Assembly (NCBI GenBank): GCA_013396635.1
Contig: WBMW01001510.1
Coordinates: 219,964 to 283,963 of the forward strand
Origin: Penelope pileata
Taxonomy: Eukaryota > Chordata > Aves > Galliformes > Cracidae
DNA: 64,000 bases
Direction: 5' to 3'
This document shows positions 25,601 to 34,956 of the stretch, one piece after another. Each line of letters opens with the position of its first letter. Positions within the stretch are counted from its first letter, which is position 1. Made by a program: the position numbers and the translations under genes. The notes under the pieces are model-generated. The model made no database searches, had not been told where the DNA came from, and saw only the letters and a program-made list of their open reading frames with translations.

Positions 25601-28334
25601 TGCTACTCCTGCTGGTGCAAAACAGCAAGAAGCAGAGGGACTGTTTCATTTGCCCTCCTTCTTTTCCAGTGGCCCAACTGCTGAAAAGAGCACACCTCAA
25701 AGAAGTACTAGCTTTAGCTTCTTCAATTTGACATCCCTTTTGGATGACAAGCCACAAACTGCCCCAGGGCAGGAGACTAATGCAAAACCAGCTAAACCAG
25801 TAAACTCTAAGTCATCTATGAAGCAAAGTGTTTCCACTGACTCTGGTATCAGAACTACCAGTTGTGCCAGGCGACAAGATGCAGACGATAAGAAAGAAGT
25901 TGATGATATAATTGCAGCAGTGACTGGCAAACAAGTGTTTAATAATGTCACTGTGACAGAAAATAAATCAGAAATGTTGGCAATGGAAAACACAGAAAGT
26001 GTTGCTGAAGTAGTTGAAGAAAGTGACTTAGAAAAGCTTCCACACACTGATGATACTGCTGTAATCAATTCAGATGTTTATAGTCCTTGCAGTCAGACTC
26101 CCAGTGTGCAGGAGCATTCTCAGAGCACACAGGCTGTTTCCTTAGGGGCAGAAGAAGATGCTCTGGGTAGCATAGGGAAGACAGACAGTGTTGTGTTTGC
26201 TAATGATAAAGAAGAGCCATATTCTTCAGAAGAAAAAATTTGTGAACCTAAAGATTATAGACCAGATTTAAATGACAAAATGGATTCCTTGAATGTAACA
26301 GACTCAAATAGTACGAGTGACATAAATAATGAAGTGGTTTCTGAAGAAGCAGGTGCACAACGTGAATTGCCAGAACATAAATTACCCAAACAAACTCCTG
26401 GTGACAGGTTACAACAGGCACAAGAGCTGCACTCTGTTCCTAAAATGCCACAGGCATCTAATTTGCAAAACAGACCTAAGGAACCTGAGGGTGATAAATC
26501 AGTACTAGATTCTTCAGTTGAAATGTTTTCAAGTTTCATGACAAAAATGAAACCGCCCAAAACATTGTCTGGTTTCTTTTCCCAACCTCAAGCTCCTGCA
26601 CCTCCTACTGCACAGAAGAAAAGCTCCTCTTTCTTTGGTTTCTCATCCCTCCCAAGTGGCCCAGCACCAACTTTCACCAATGATCTCTTTGGCATTTTTA
26701 AAGGTCCAAAAGAATCCCCAAAAGAGATGCCTCCACAATCTACTCCTAAACCTCAAAGCAGTAGAATGAAAGACATGAGTGAGTCTGTTCCAGCGAGAGA
26801 CTCTAGGAAAACAGAAGATAAAGTTGCAGCTGGAGAGTCTAAAGGAGATGCTACAAGCTCTCTGAATCAGGATTTATTGCTCGTTTCAGAAGGCTCCCCG
26901 AAAGAATCTCCTGTGGAAACAGAAAATGAAGAAAATAGGAACTCAGAAACCTGTAAAGAGGAATCTTTGAGGATCACTTCAGAAACAACGATCTCTAGGG
27001 AAAACCAAGACTTGGAGGCTCTGCAGTTGGCTAGTGATGCACAGCCCTCTGAAATGGCAGATGCTAAACCATGTGTGTCCGATTTCGATAATGTAGTTCA
27101 TGCAGAGCAGACCAAGGCCACTGACCAGACTGATGTAAATCCATGCCAACTGGATGTGTCTTCACATGAAACGGAGGAACAAGAGGCTTCTACAGAAAAG
27201 GCAGCTGTTGACTTCCTTCATACTGGCTCTAGTGGTGGGCTTGAACTGGAAATTGAAGCCCCACTTAATGGGGCAGACATGAACCTTTCCCAGTCGCATG
27301 AGAATGAATCATTTGAGTCAGAGCCTGCTGTTATGAGAGATCAGAATAATGCTGGTATTGATGAGCCAGGGATGATCAGCAGTGGTGGTAGAGAACCCAT
27401 AGCTCCAGCTGATGTGTCCAGTGTTCATCTACCCCATCTGGATGAAGAGAAAACAAATGAGGTAAAACAGCAAACTGCTGAACAAGAGAAGCATTTGTCA
27501 GTTAACGAGATACACTTGGAAGAAATCACTTCCACAGGAGACTTGAAGAAACAGTGTAAGCTTAGTAACATTCCTACAGATGCAAATAGCAGTAAGACAG
27601 TCTTTGAAATACCAAGCATGCCCAGTTTGCCAAAATTCAGCTTCATGTCATCTGCTGATAGCGGAAGGCCTTTTGGGTCTTTATTCTCTCAGCAGCCACC
27701 TTCTGTTAATAAAGCAGGGGCAGATCAGGGACTCATGTCCAGCTTTAAGAAACTTTCTTCAACTCTGTTTGAAGCAGGCAGTGAAGAAAAGGTGAGTAAG
27801 CCAGATAGTGCTCAAGGAGCAGTATTTGGGAAAAAAATAGATTTCTCCTTTCCCTGGCAAAAAGACAACAGGGAGACCTCTGCCAAAAGGGAACCACATG
27901 TACCACCACCACAGGCTTTGTCAAAAACAGATGACAAGGTGTTAGGAACAGTCAGTTCAGATGAAAACTCAAAATCTGCAGTCTCAGATCAACTGACTGA
28001 TGCAAATATAGAAGTAAACTTATCTTCAAAGCAGCCTGACACTGTAGACAATGAACTTTCTGAAGAACCATCTGGTGCAAGCATTGTTGATGATACATCC
28101 AACAAAGAGCTGGGAGAGAAGCTTGATAAAGAGACCGATGATCAGCAGAATGTGGCTTCCAGTGAATTGCAGAAAGATCAAGCAGACGGGTGTGCATCAG
28201 ATCAGCCTGAAGTGAAAAATACTGAGCTTGATTCTGCTCCTAGTGGAGCAACGTTTCATCCTAGCACACAGCCTGCTGACCTGAATAGTGTGGAACAACT
28301 GAATGAGAAAAGGCTAGTTACAAATGACTTATAA
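19679..28334 (+). CDS. UNC13B: UNC13B giant exon C, 2884 codons to a stop
   Basis: A single open frame follows a strong acceptor (pyrimidines then CATCTTAG) and enters in phase 2, exactly in register with exons A and B; the junction codon AG|A gives Arg. It ends at TAA 28332-28334. The protein is mostly disordered and rich in Ser, Glu, Lys, Gln and Thr. In order it shows a basic patch (about 19965-20000), a predicted helix with heptad-like spacing (DELQCLVETVSEYLAEKEEE, about 20621-20680), many short aromatic motifs of the kind SxFFxF or LFxFxS, and a Tyr/Trp/Asp-rich block (about 23060-24100) with PMDLS, PLDLS, PLDFS and PLTLDL. More aromatic motifs follow, then an acidic tail. Function is unknown. 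Location next to the active-zone linker suggests a presynaptic scaffold segment. An open frame this long is not expected by chance. How the exon ends in mRNA is unresolved. Confidence 0.88.
23060..24100 (+). other. UNC13B: Aromatic/acidic block of exon C with PxDLS motifs
   Basis: Within the otherwise Ser/Lys-rich giant exon, this stretch changes composition to Tyr, Trp, Phe, Asp and Cys and looks more folded. It holds PMDLS (23445-23459), DPTGQYVYV (23667-23693), PLDLS preceded by Lys (23880-23894), PLDFS (23988-24002) and PLTLDL (24075-24092). PxDLS is the established peptide docked by the CtBP family, including the B domain of RIBEYE at ribbon synapses. Motif identity is seen in the sequence; binding is inference. 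Confidence 0.7.
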
Positions 28335-29925
28335 ATGGTTTCAACTGTTTGGCCATTTATAATGCAGTAGTGCAGCAGTAGATATTGGCCTTGGTGTCTG
28401 ATGTCAGTAGCTCAGTCTCATCTGTATTTGTTAAGTGTTTGTAGTATCACTGGTAGCTGTCACAGAGGATGTGGTAAGCCACAATCACTAGTAATGCCCA
28501 AGCCCTTATTTGATTTTCTCAGCTTTCTCCCCTCTTTTTTTCTGTTGCTGGATTTTGCTTGTTCTTACAGTGTGTGTCACTCTGAATGAGATGTTTTTAG
28601 TGCTAATTTAATTAGTCTTTCAGAATTTTAATTCTGTGTTTTAATTCAACTGCATAGTCACTTTGCTTTCTTGTTTAGTGATAGTTGTGTTTGCTAAGAA
28701 AAATTAACAGTAGATAATGTATTGAAAGGAATGAGCATGTTGTTTTCAAACCACAAAATAAAGATTTTAGAGAGAAATTTAACTGTTAACATATTGCAGA
28801 GCCAAGTAGATTCATTTCACGTTGCTGAAGCTTTTAAGACATTTTCAGAGATGTCAGTGAAGGTATTCTAATGCTTGTTCTTCCTAAAATATCTGCAAAG
28901 GTTATTTCATGCAGTTAGGGAAGCTACTAAAAGGAAGTATCAGTTTTTCATGAGGCTGTGTCCAGACCTGTCCATGTGTTAAGTTACAATTGCCATCAGA
29001 AACCAAAGCAGAGACTTAAAAAATGTGATCTGTGAGTGGTGTCAGGGAGAGTGGTTGTGCATCTGATCTGACAGTTGCTCCGCTGCACTCCCAACACTTT
29101 CTGTCTGACTTCCAATTCTGCTCAATGTGCAAGTGAAAGAAACAATACTGCTGCTTCGTTCTTGTGATGAAGTACTTGCTGTGGCTGAGCCGAAGTTTTC
29201 CTGACTGCATGAGAAATTCAGAAATTTCCATCCACTGTGATTTGTGTGAGGATTCTAGGGATTCAGTCCTGGAAGTGGTGTCTTGAACCATGGAGATCAC
29301 ACCCCTGTGATCGTGTTTTTTCGTAGATGAAATTCTTGAGAAAACTTTATTGGAGTGAGATTATGTGGCTTCCCTTCATGAACAATTGCTCCACTTTTGT
29401 AAAAGATTTTAAGTTGATGGTCTTAATCTTGACTAAAATGTATTCTACTACGACTGCATGAAATTTTAAAGTATAAACAAAGTTAACTGTAAGTTAACTG
29501 TAGTCCTTATCAGCAGCTTATATGGTGGTGGTAAAGCCACACATAAACTGTAGCAGACAAGCACTTCCACTCTGAATTTCCATGTTTCCATTCTTATTCC
29601 TCTCTGGTTATTAGAATATCTTCACTGTCAGTTTCTAGCTGATGTAGGGTGAGGAAGTAAATGATTGGTGCTAGGAGGACTATTATATGTCCCTAACGTA
29701 CACGGTCTGTATACTTGTAGGCTGTGTATGAAGTATTTCTGTTGCCGACCAAAGTTTTGAAGCTCAGAAGTCTAGACCTAGTTCAGGGAGCATAATTGTT
29801 AGGTATGACTGCATAAGATATCTTTTTAGTTTATTTAGTGTCCCATGCAGGTTTTTAGATGTGTAGATTGCTTTGCATTTTCCCAAGGATTGCTTTTTCT
29901 GATGGACTTTCTTATTCTCTCATAG
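28335..29925 (+). other. UNC13B: Possible 3' UTR of exon C, then intron
   Basis: After the stop codon there is no further coding similarity until exon D. The first 430 bases could be a 3' UTR ending at the AATAAA at 28758. The remainder is intron ending in TTATTCTCTCATAG. A duplicated 11-mer GTTAACTGTAA lies near 29482-29505. Confidence 0.6.
28758..28763 (+). promoter_or_regulatory. UNC13B: Candidate polyadenylation signal AATAAA
   Basis: A canonical AATAAA lies 424 bases after the giant-exon stop, within ACAAAATAAAGATTTT. It would allow exon C to act as an alternative last exon. The hexamer is common by chance in AT-rich introns, so support is moderate. Confidence 0.45.
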
Positions 29926-30252
29926 TCCTGCTGGCAGTAGTAGATATGGCTCCTCTTGTAATGTCAGCCAGGGAAGCTCTCATCTGAGTGAGATGGACCA
30001 TTCCCATGGAAGTGCCCATGGCTCTGAGCAAGATGATGATCATCAGGAACGAGAGTCAAATCATTCCTACCACAGTTCGGGCAGCTACCAGAAGGATGGT
30101 CACACATGGCTCAGGGAGCAAGAGCAGCCTCACAGCAAAGGAGAGGAGGAGAAGTTCTCTGAGACAGAGGAGAAGCATACGGATCATTCTACAGCAAAGT
30201 TACCCCTGGAACTTGACAAGCCTAAGGATATTGATGCAGGAGCCCACGTAAG
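29926..30252 (+). CDS. UNC13B: UNC13B exon D: linker with [13 protein letters not shown] motif
   Basis: This 327-nt exon is phase 2 at both ends. It begins [18 protein letters not shown], which matches the rat and human ubMunc13-2 segment that directly follows DLDYPERRAIS, so exon A joins straight to it in the classical isoform. The rest is a His/Ser/Glu/Asp-rich low-complexity linker ([19 protein letters not shown] and so on) that is conserved only in character. The acceptor is TTCTCTCATAG|. I place the donor at GTAAG|GTAGGT (exon end 30252), because that gives the phase needed by exon E; the overlapping GTAAGG five bases earlier would break the frame. Its role is probably as a flexible spacer before the calmodulin-binding helix. 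Confidence 0.94.
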
Positions 30253-32131
30253 GTAGGTGAAGTGCTCTATTATTGAGATCGTTTCAACTAATTCGAAGAA
30301 GTTTCCTCTCTTTGTTGTTTCGTGGAGCAAATTACGTACATTGTTCTTGCAGTCTTCTCTTACAACTAGCTTGATGTTGCTGATCTGTGAAACATCTTTC
30401 TTTGTAGGATTAGTTTATTATGAGACATTGACTGGACTTAAACTGTATTTTCTATGTTCCTGCTAATGCCTTGAAACTCATTTGCTTTATTTGTATTTTC
30501 TGTTTCTTGTTTGATAAATGTAGTCTGGCCCAAAGATAGCTACTTCTATTGCTCGTGTGTGATCAGGCTTTCCTGTGCAAAGCTACATGAACTACATCTA
30601 GTGATGGTTAGGGCTGCACTCCTTCCTTTCTTGTGTAGTAGGCTACCACAGCTAGTTACTGTTTATGCAGTTGTAGTTTGTAGACTTGCCATATGAATTG
30701 AAGTGTCGCTCTGACTCATTACAGCAGATTTTCTTGTCCTTGCACTTTGACTTTACAAGCTGTTGACAGTACTGAAGACAGCCCTCAGAAATATTTCAGC
30801 TAAGTTTGAAGGAATAATGCTCTAGGTTATGTAGGTTATGTATAGGTTTTACAGGAATTTCAAGTCACACCACTTAGCTTCGGGAATGATTATTTTTTCT
30901 TGAGGTAGTTTAGTCATTGGAGCCCCAAGTGTGGGTATGGTTATACTTTATACGTAATGAGGGATTGTTATTTTCATTTCGTTAAGATGGATGGATCTGT
31001 TAGGTCCGTGGAAAGATGTCTACCTGTCTGTACCGTTTGGAGGATATAGTATGGAGAATACAATTGCACTGGTATCACTGGGTTTATATGAGAGAATTAA
31101 CCAAAGCAGTTCATGTGTAGGCAACACTTACACTAAAGTTTTAAAAAGGAAAACAAGACTAGAAAAAGTGTTAAGCTGTTCTTAAATTCTGACTCACTTT
31201 TCTCATTACGGAGCAGCAGGAGACTTGTCCTAGAATGGCTGGCCTATATTTGCTTAGATGGAGGGTTATTCACGCAAACTAATTTAGACATCTAGATTAG
31301 ATATTACTGCATCATTTGTTTCCTTTCTCTCCGCTGTGGCAACTTTCCTGTCTCCACGGAATGTACAGGAAACTTAGCTCTGAACTTCTATCTCTGAAGT
31401 TGGCACCTGAGCTACGTGCGTAGCACAGATGCTTGCTGCTCTCAGCTGTGGTTTTATACTGCCAGGAGTGTCTGATGCATCTCGGAGTGACTGATACCAC
31501 AACAGCATACAAAGAAAGGGATACAATCTAAGGTCCACTGTATCATGAGGATAGGGAGTATAAAATGTGTTTTGGGCCATATTGCTCCCAGATACCTATG
31601 CCCTCTTGAAAAGCTGTAGGAAAGAGCAGAGTGAGAAAGGCACAGTGATTAGGGAAAATACCTGAGCCCTGTTGCCAGCCTTTCCAAGGAAAAGAGGGTG
31701 TAGATTTGCAGAAGTAGAGTTACATGTGAAAAGACTGTTGTTGGAAGGGACTTAGAACAGGCATGAGGACGGCAAATCTTTCATCTGCTTCTTTGCATGC
31801 ATTTATGATACCAGTGTGTTGAATTAGCTCGATCAGGTATCTTGGACTGGTTTCCTGATGTTCAGATCAATAACATCATTCTCCTGGTGCTACTTTTAAT
31901 AATGAAAACATTTTAAAGTAAGCTTTTACCTACATGGATTTTTCATCAAAAGACTAGGTTTGTATCCTAGCTTATATCTTTCAACTCATCAGTTTCCAGG
32001 GCAGCTCTTGTCTATAAAGAACTCTCTGCTTTAGTCTCTCACTTCCCATAGCATGCACAGGGCTGTGTTTGCCAGGAGTCTGTAGGTTACTTCAGCTTCC
32101 AGAGCTGAAGCTGTGATTGCACTGTGTGATA

Positions 32132-32959
32132 CAGGCAAGTCCAACCCACAGGCCACATGCAGCCTGGCACTGCTCCTGATGTGGCCCACCGCCTGCTGCC
32201 CACCATCATGGCAGCAGCCTGGCCTGGCCCGGCTGACCCAGGCTGATAGCACGGTCTGAGCTGCAGCTAGGACACAGAGAGGGTGCAGTGTAGTGCTAAA
32301 CCAAGTTATGGCAAATCATTTTGTGCATTTTGATACTTTGGATAAACACAGTCCCGTGAACAGCGACAAATATGCAGCCTTGCTTTCCATTTTGGTAAAG
32401 GAATTTGAGAATAGGTTTCAAGATTGCCAAAAAATGATCAAGTTTTTGGTATATTTGTGACTCCATTTTCAGTCGATGGAAACACATTACCAGCGAGTTT
32501 TCAAATGGAATGTTTAGAGTTGCAATCAGATATTCAGCTAAAAGAAAAATTTGATCATATCTCTCTGCTAGACTTCTGTAAGAGCTCTCTTCCCAGAGAA
32601 ACGTATCTCTTGCTTCACAATGACGCCTTATTCACGTCATTGCTTTTTGGCAATATGTACATCTGTGAACAACTGTTTTCAAGGATGTAGCACAGGAGAA
32701 GTAAAATTCCATCAAAAATCTCTGATGAACACCTTGAGAACTTGCTAAGAATTGCAACCACTTCCATCAAACCAGAATGATGCATTAGTTTCACAAAGGC
32801 AAATATCACACTAGTTTTAAGTTTTTGTTGCTCTTTTTTTATATTTTAATAAAATATTAAAAAAATAAGTTTTATTAGTTATATACATAAACTACATTAT
32901 ATTTTATATGCAGCTCAGGACAGTTTACTCAGTGCAAGCCAAAAGGTTGGACACCCGTG
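32132..32959 (+). mobile_element. hAT (Charlie-like) DNA transposon remnant with TIRs and TSD
   Basis: The left end CAGGCAAGTCCAACC and the right end GGTTGGACACCCGTG are imperfect inverted repeats of the hAT/Charlie type (complement CACGGGTGTCCAACC). They are flanked by 8-bp direct repeats, GTGTGATA (32124-32131) and GTGTAATA (32960-32967), matching at 7 of 8 positions; 8 bp is the known hAT target-site length. The interior keeps only the C-terminal part of a transposase, so the copy is internally deleted and cannot move by itself. An AT-rich stretch (32826-32915) precedes the right end. Confidence 0.88.
32308..32780 (+). pseudogene. hAT transposase C-terminal fragment, broken
   Basis: The translation resembles the C-terminal dimerisation region of Charlie8-like and GTF2IRD2-like hAT transposases, including SFQMECLELQSD, LKEKFDHISLLDF, YICEQLFSRM and ISDEHLENLLRIATTSIKP. 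At least one frame change separates the first part (about 32308-32420) from the rest, and an in-frame TAG follows the QLFSRM motif at about 32688. The DNA-binding BED finger and most of the RNase H-like catalytic core are absent. It is a fossil of the surrounding transposon, not a host gene. Confidence 0.85.
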
Positions 32960-33031
32960 GTGTAATATTTAATCTTCAGTGTTAGAGACAAGTATTTGCC
33001 ATATAGTGATTTTCTGTTTCCTATTCTTAAG

Positions 33032-33122
33032 CTACCAAGGTGATAACGAACCACCACCATTTTCTCCAGCAAGAGCCCACTGGATTCGAGCCATAAGCAA
33101 AGTTCGAATGCAACTTCAAGAG
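33032..33122 (+). CDS. UNC13B: UNC13B exon E: calmodulin-binding helix of the ubiquitous isoform
   Basis: This 91-nt exon enters in phase 2 and ends in phase 0 at CAAGAG|GTAGGA. It encodes YQGDNEPPPFSPARAHWIR followed by AISKVRMQLQE. The ARAHWIRAxxKVRxQLQE segment is the calmodulin-binding amphipathic helix of Munc13-1 and ubMunc13-2, by which calcium/calmodulin tunes vesicle priming and short-term plasticity. In the known 1-5-8-26 motif, Trp (33081-33083) is position 1, Ile (33093-33095) position 5 and Val (33102-33104) position 8. The position-26 Trp would come from the next exon, which is not in the window. The acceptor is CTATTCTTAAG|. The match to mammalian protein is clear. Confidence 0.95.
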
Positions 33123-34152
33123 GTAGGATGGAAAATTGCTTCACTCCTTCTCTGTGCTTCCTGTTTTTCAGATCTGTGGCTAGAGGTTTCATTTATTTTT
33201 TATGTTACAATTCTGATGTTTTCCAGACAAAAGCAATCTAAAATACTGTACAGGACTGCAGCATGTTTTGATGGCCTTAGAGCTATCTAATTCTACCATA
33301 CATTTTGATGTCATTGTTTGAAACTAGAGGTGAATTATCAGAAATGATGCACAAGCAGAGAAGTTAGCTCAGATTCTGTAAATGGTAATAATAAAAAGGT
33401 TTGGGTCTAAATGGGTCCTGTTAAACTGTTGAAAATGAAGACTTTCTCAAGGCAACTTGAGGATAGCTTATTAGCTTAGTACGAGTTATCTGTTTTAATT
33501 GTCGTGTGAAAATGTTCACTGGGAAGTTTTACATCAAATATTTTTATATATGCTAACTGAAAGAGGGTGTATAATAAGTCTTAGTATTTTCATCTCATGA
33601 AAGTAAGATTTAAAAATAAATAATCTTGATCTGGGAAGTCAAAAGGAAAAGCTTGTGACATTTTCTTTAACAGTGTAAACACTCTTGTTTTATAAAACAG
33701 CGATTAATCTCTCAAAAGTTTTTTTTTAAAATCTTTGCTTTTATCTGTATGCCTACAGAAAGAGAACATATGGTGTGTTCATGTTCTATAGATGATAAAT
33801 TATTGCCTATTACTCAAAGTGCAGAGTTAATATAATTCATTTAGAAATACTACTTTTTTATATAGCTTTTTGTCTTGGTTTGGTTTTGTAAGAAAGAATT
33901 TTACAGTATCAGTGGCAAAACTTTTCCTTCTTTGCTGGATCTGTTGCAAATTTTGGAGAAGAGAAGGTTTTTGTCTGGGAAGGCATCTGAAATGCCATAC
34001 TAAGTATGGTTTTTCTCTTGTCTTACCTGGATTGTAAGTTTTTTCCCAGCTAGTAATTACTATGTTTAGTTTGCTTCTGAGCAGAATGAATTTAGATCAA
34101 AATGGTCAGTGTGACATTGAAATTTAAGAATACCGTTAGCATCCAAGAAGAA

Positions 34153-34218
34153 AGGGAACTTTTGTTCATGCAGAGGGAGCTTTTTGTTCATGCAAGGGAA
34201 CTTTTGTAGATCATGCAG
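34153..34218 (+). repeat. Three-copy tandem repeat of about 21-24 bp
   Basis: Three adjacent imperfect copies of AGGGAACTTTTGTTCATGCA begin at 34153, 34174 and 34195. The third copy has a small insertion (TAGA). It is a minor intronic minisatellite. Confidence 0.85.
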
Positions 34219-34864
34219 GCAAAAGAGTTTAGTTCTGTGCCAATTGAATAAGACACATACAAGTGTACTAGAAAGGACAAGAGGTTCAGTGATGCCTCTC
34301 CATAGACATCTTTTGTGTGAGAGAACATGAGGCCCATGAGGTGGTTCAGCATTGATCAAAACTTTGTATTTCTGCTGAATTTGAAGTAACACATACTTTG
34401 AGATTACTGTTAACAGAAACGCTGGTTTGATTATTACAGAAAGATGTCACCATTTGCTTTGTGTTGACAGCAACTATTGATCCAAGCTTTCCTTAAAACA
34501 AAAAACAAAGAAGTGTTGGAGCATTCCAGCAGCTTGCTCCAAGCTTTAGCTGTCTTTACGGTGCAAAGACTTTTCCTAACCTTTGCTATAGATTTCTCTT
34601 TCGCCATATAAATCCATTTCTCATGAGTAGGCCAAGCAGTAAGCAGAACTGATTCCTGTCCTCTCTGGAATAGTGATAGGCTGCTGCAGAGAGAGGACCC
34701 AGCCCCATTTGCTCTTCTCACGTTTGATAAAGGACTCTGTTAGCGTTTTCTTGTCATTTTTTAATTCACTCTTTAATTAACCCTTGTATTTTTCTCTTTC
34801 ATTTTTCTTCCTGAAGTGCAACATCTGAAGTTCAATGTAGAAACTCAGCGGAGAGCTGATTCAT

Positions 34865-34956
34865 GCAGCCTGCTCTAGGGAGCCTGCTTTGGCAGGGGGT
34901 TGGACTTGATGATCGCTAGAGGTCCCTTCCAGCCCTTACAATTCTGTAATTCTGTG
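34865..34956 (+). mobile_element. CR1 LINE 3' tail
   Basis: GCAGCCTGCTCTAGGG, then GCTTTGGCAGGGGGTTGGAC, then GATGATC, then AGAGGTCCCTTCCAGCCC and a terminal ATTCTGTAATTCTGTG make a typical CR1 3' end with its characteristic octamer-type microsatellite. Only the last 90 or so bases survive, as usual for 5'-truncated CR1 insertions. Confidence 0.93.

Larger units (their letters stand above)
30253..33031 (+). other. UNC13B: UNC13B intron between exons D and E, with hAT remnant
   Basis: The intron runs from GTAGGT to CCTATTCTTAAG. Its 3' part is occupied by an 828-bp hAT-type DNA transposon whose right end lies only about 70 bases upstream of exon E. No other coding feature is seen. Confidence 0.88.

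Noticed and set aside
32424..32690. ORF that might be a host gene
   Set aside because: It lies within a hAT transposon with TIRs and has a frame break and an internal stop; it is a transposase fossil.
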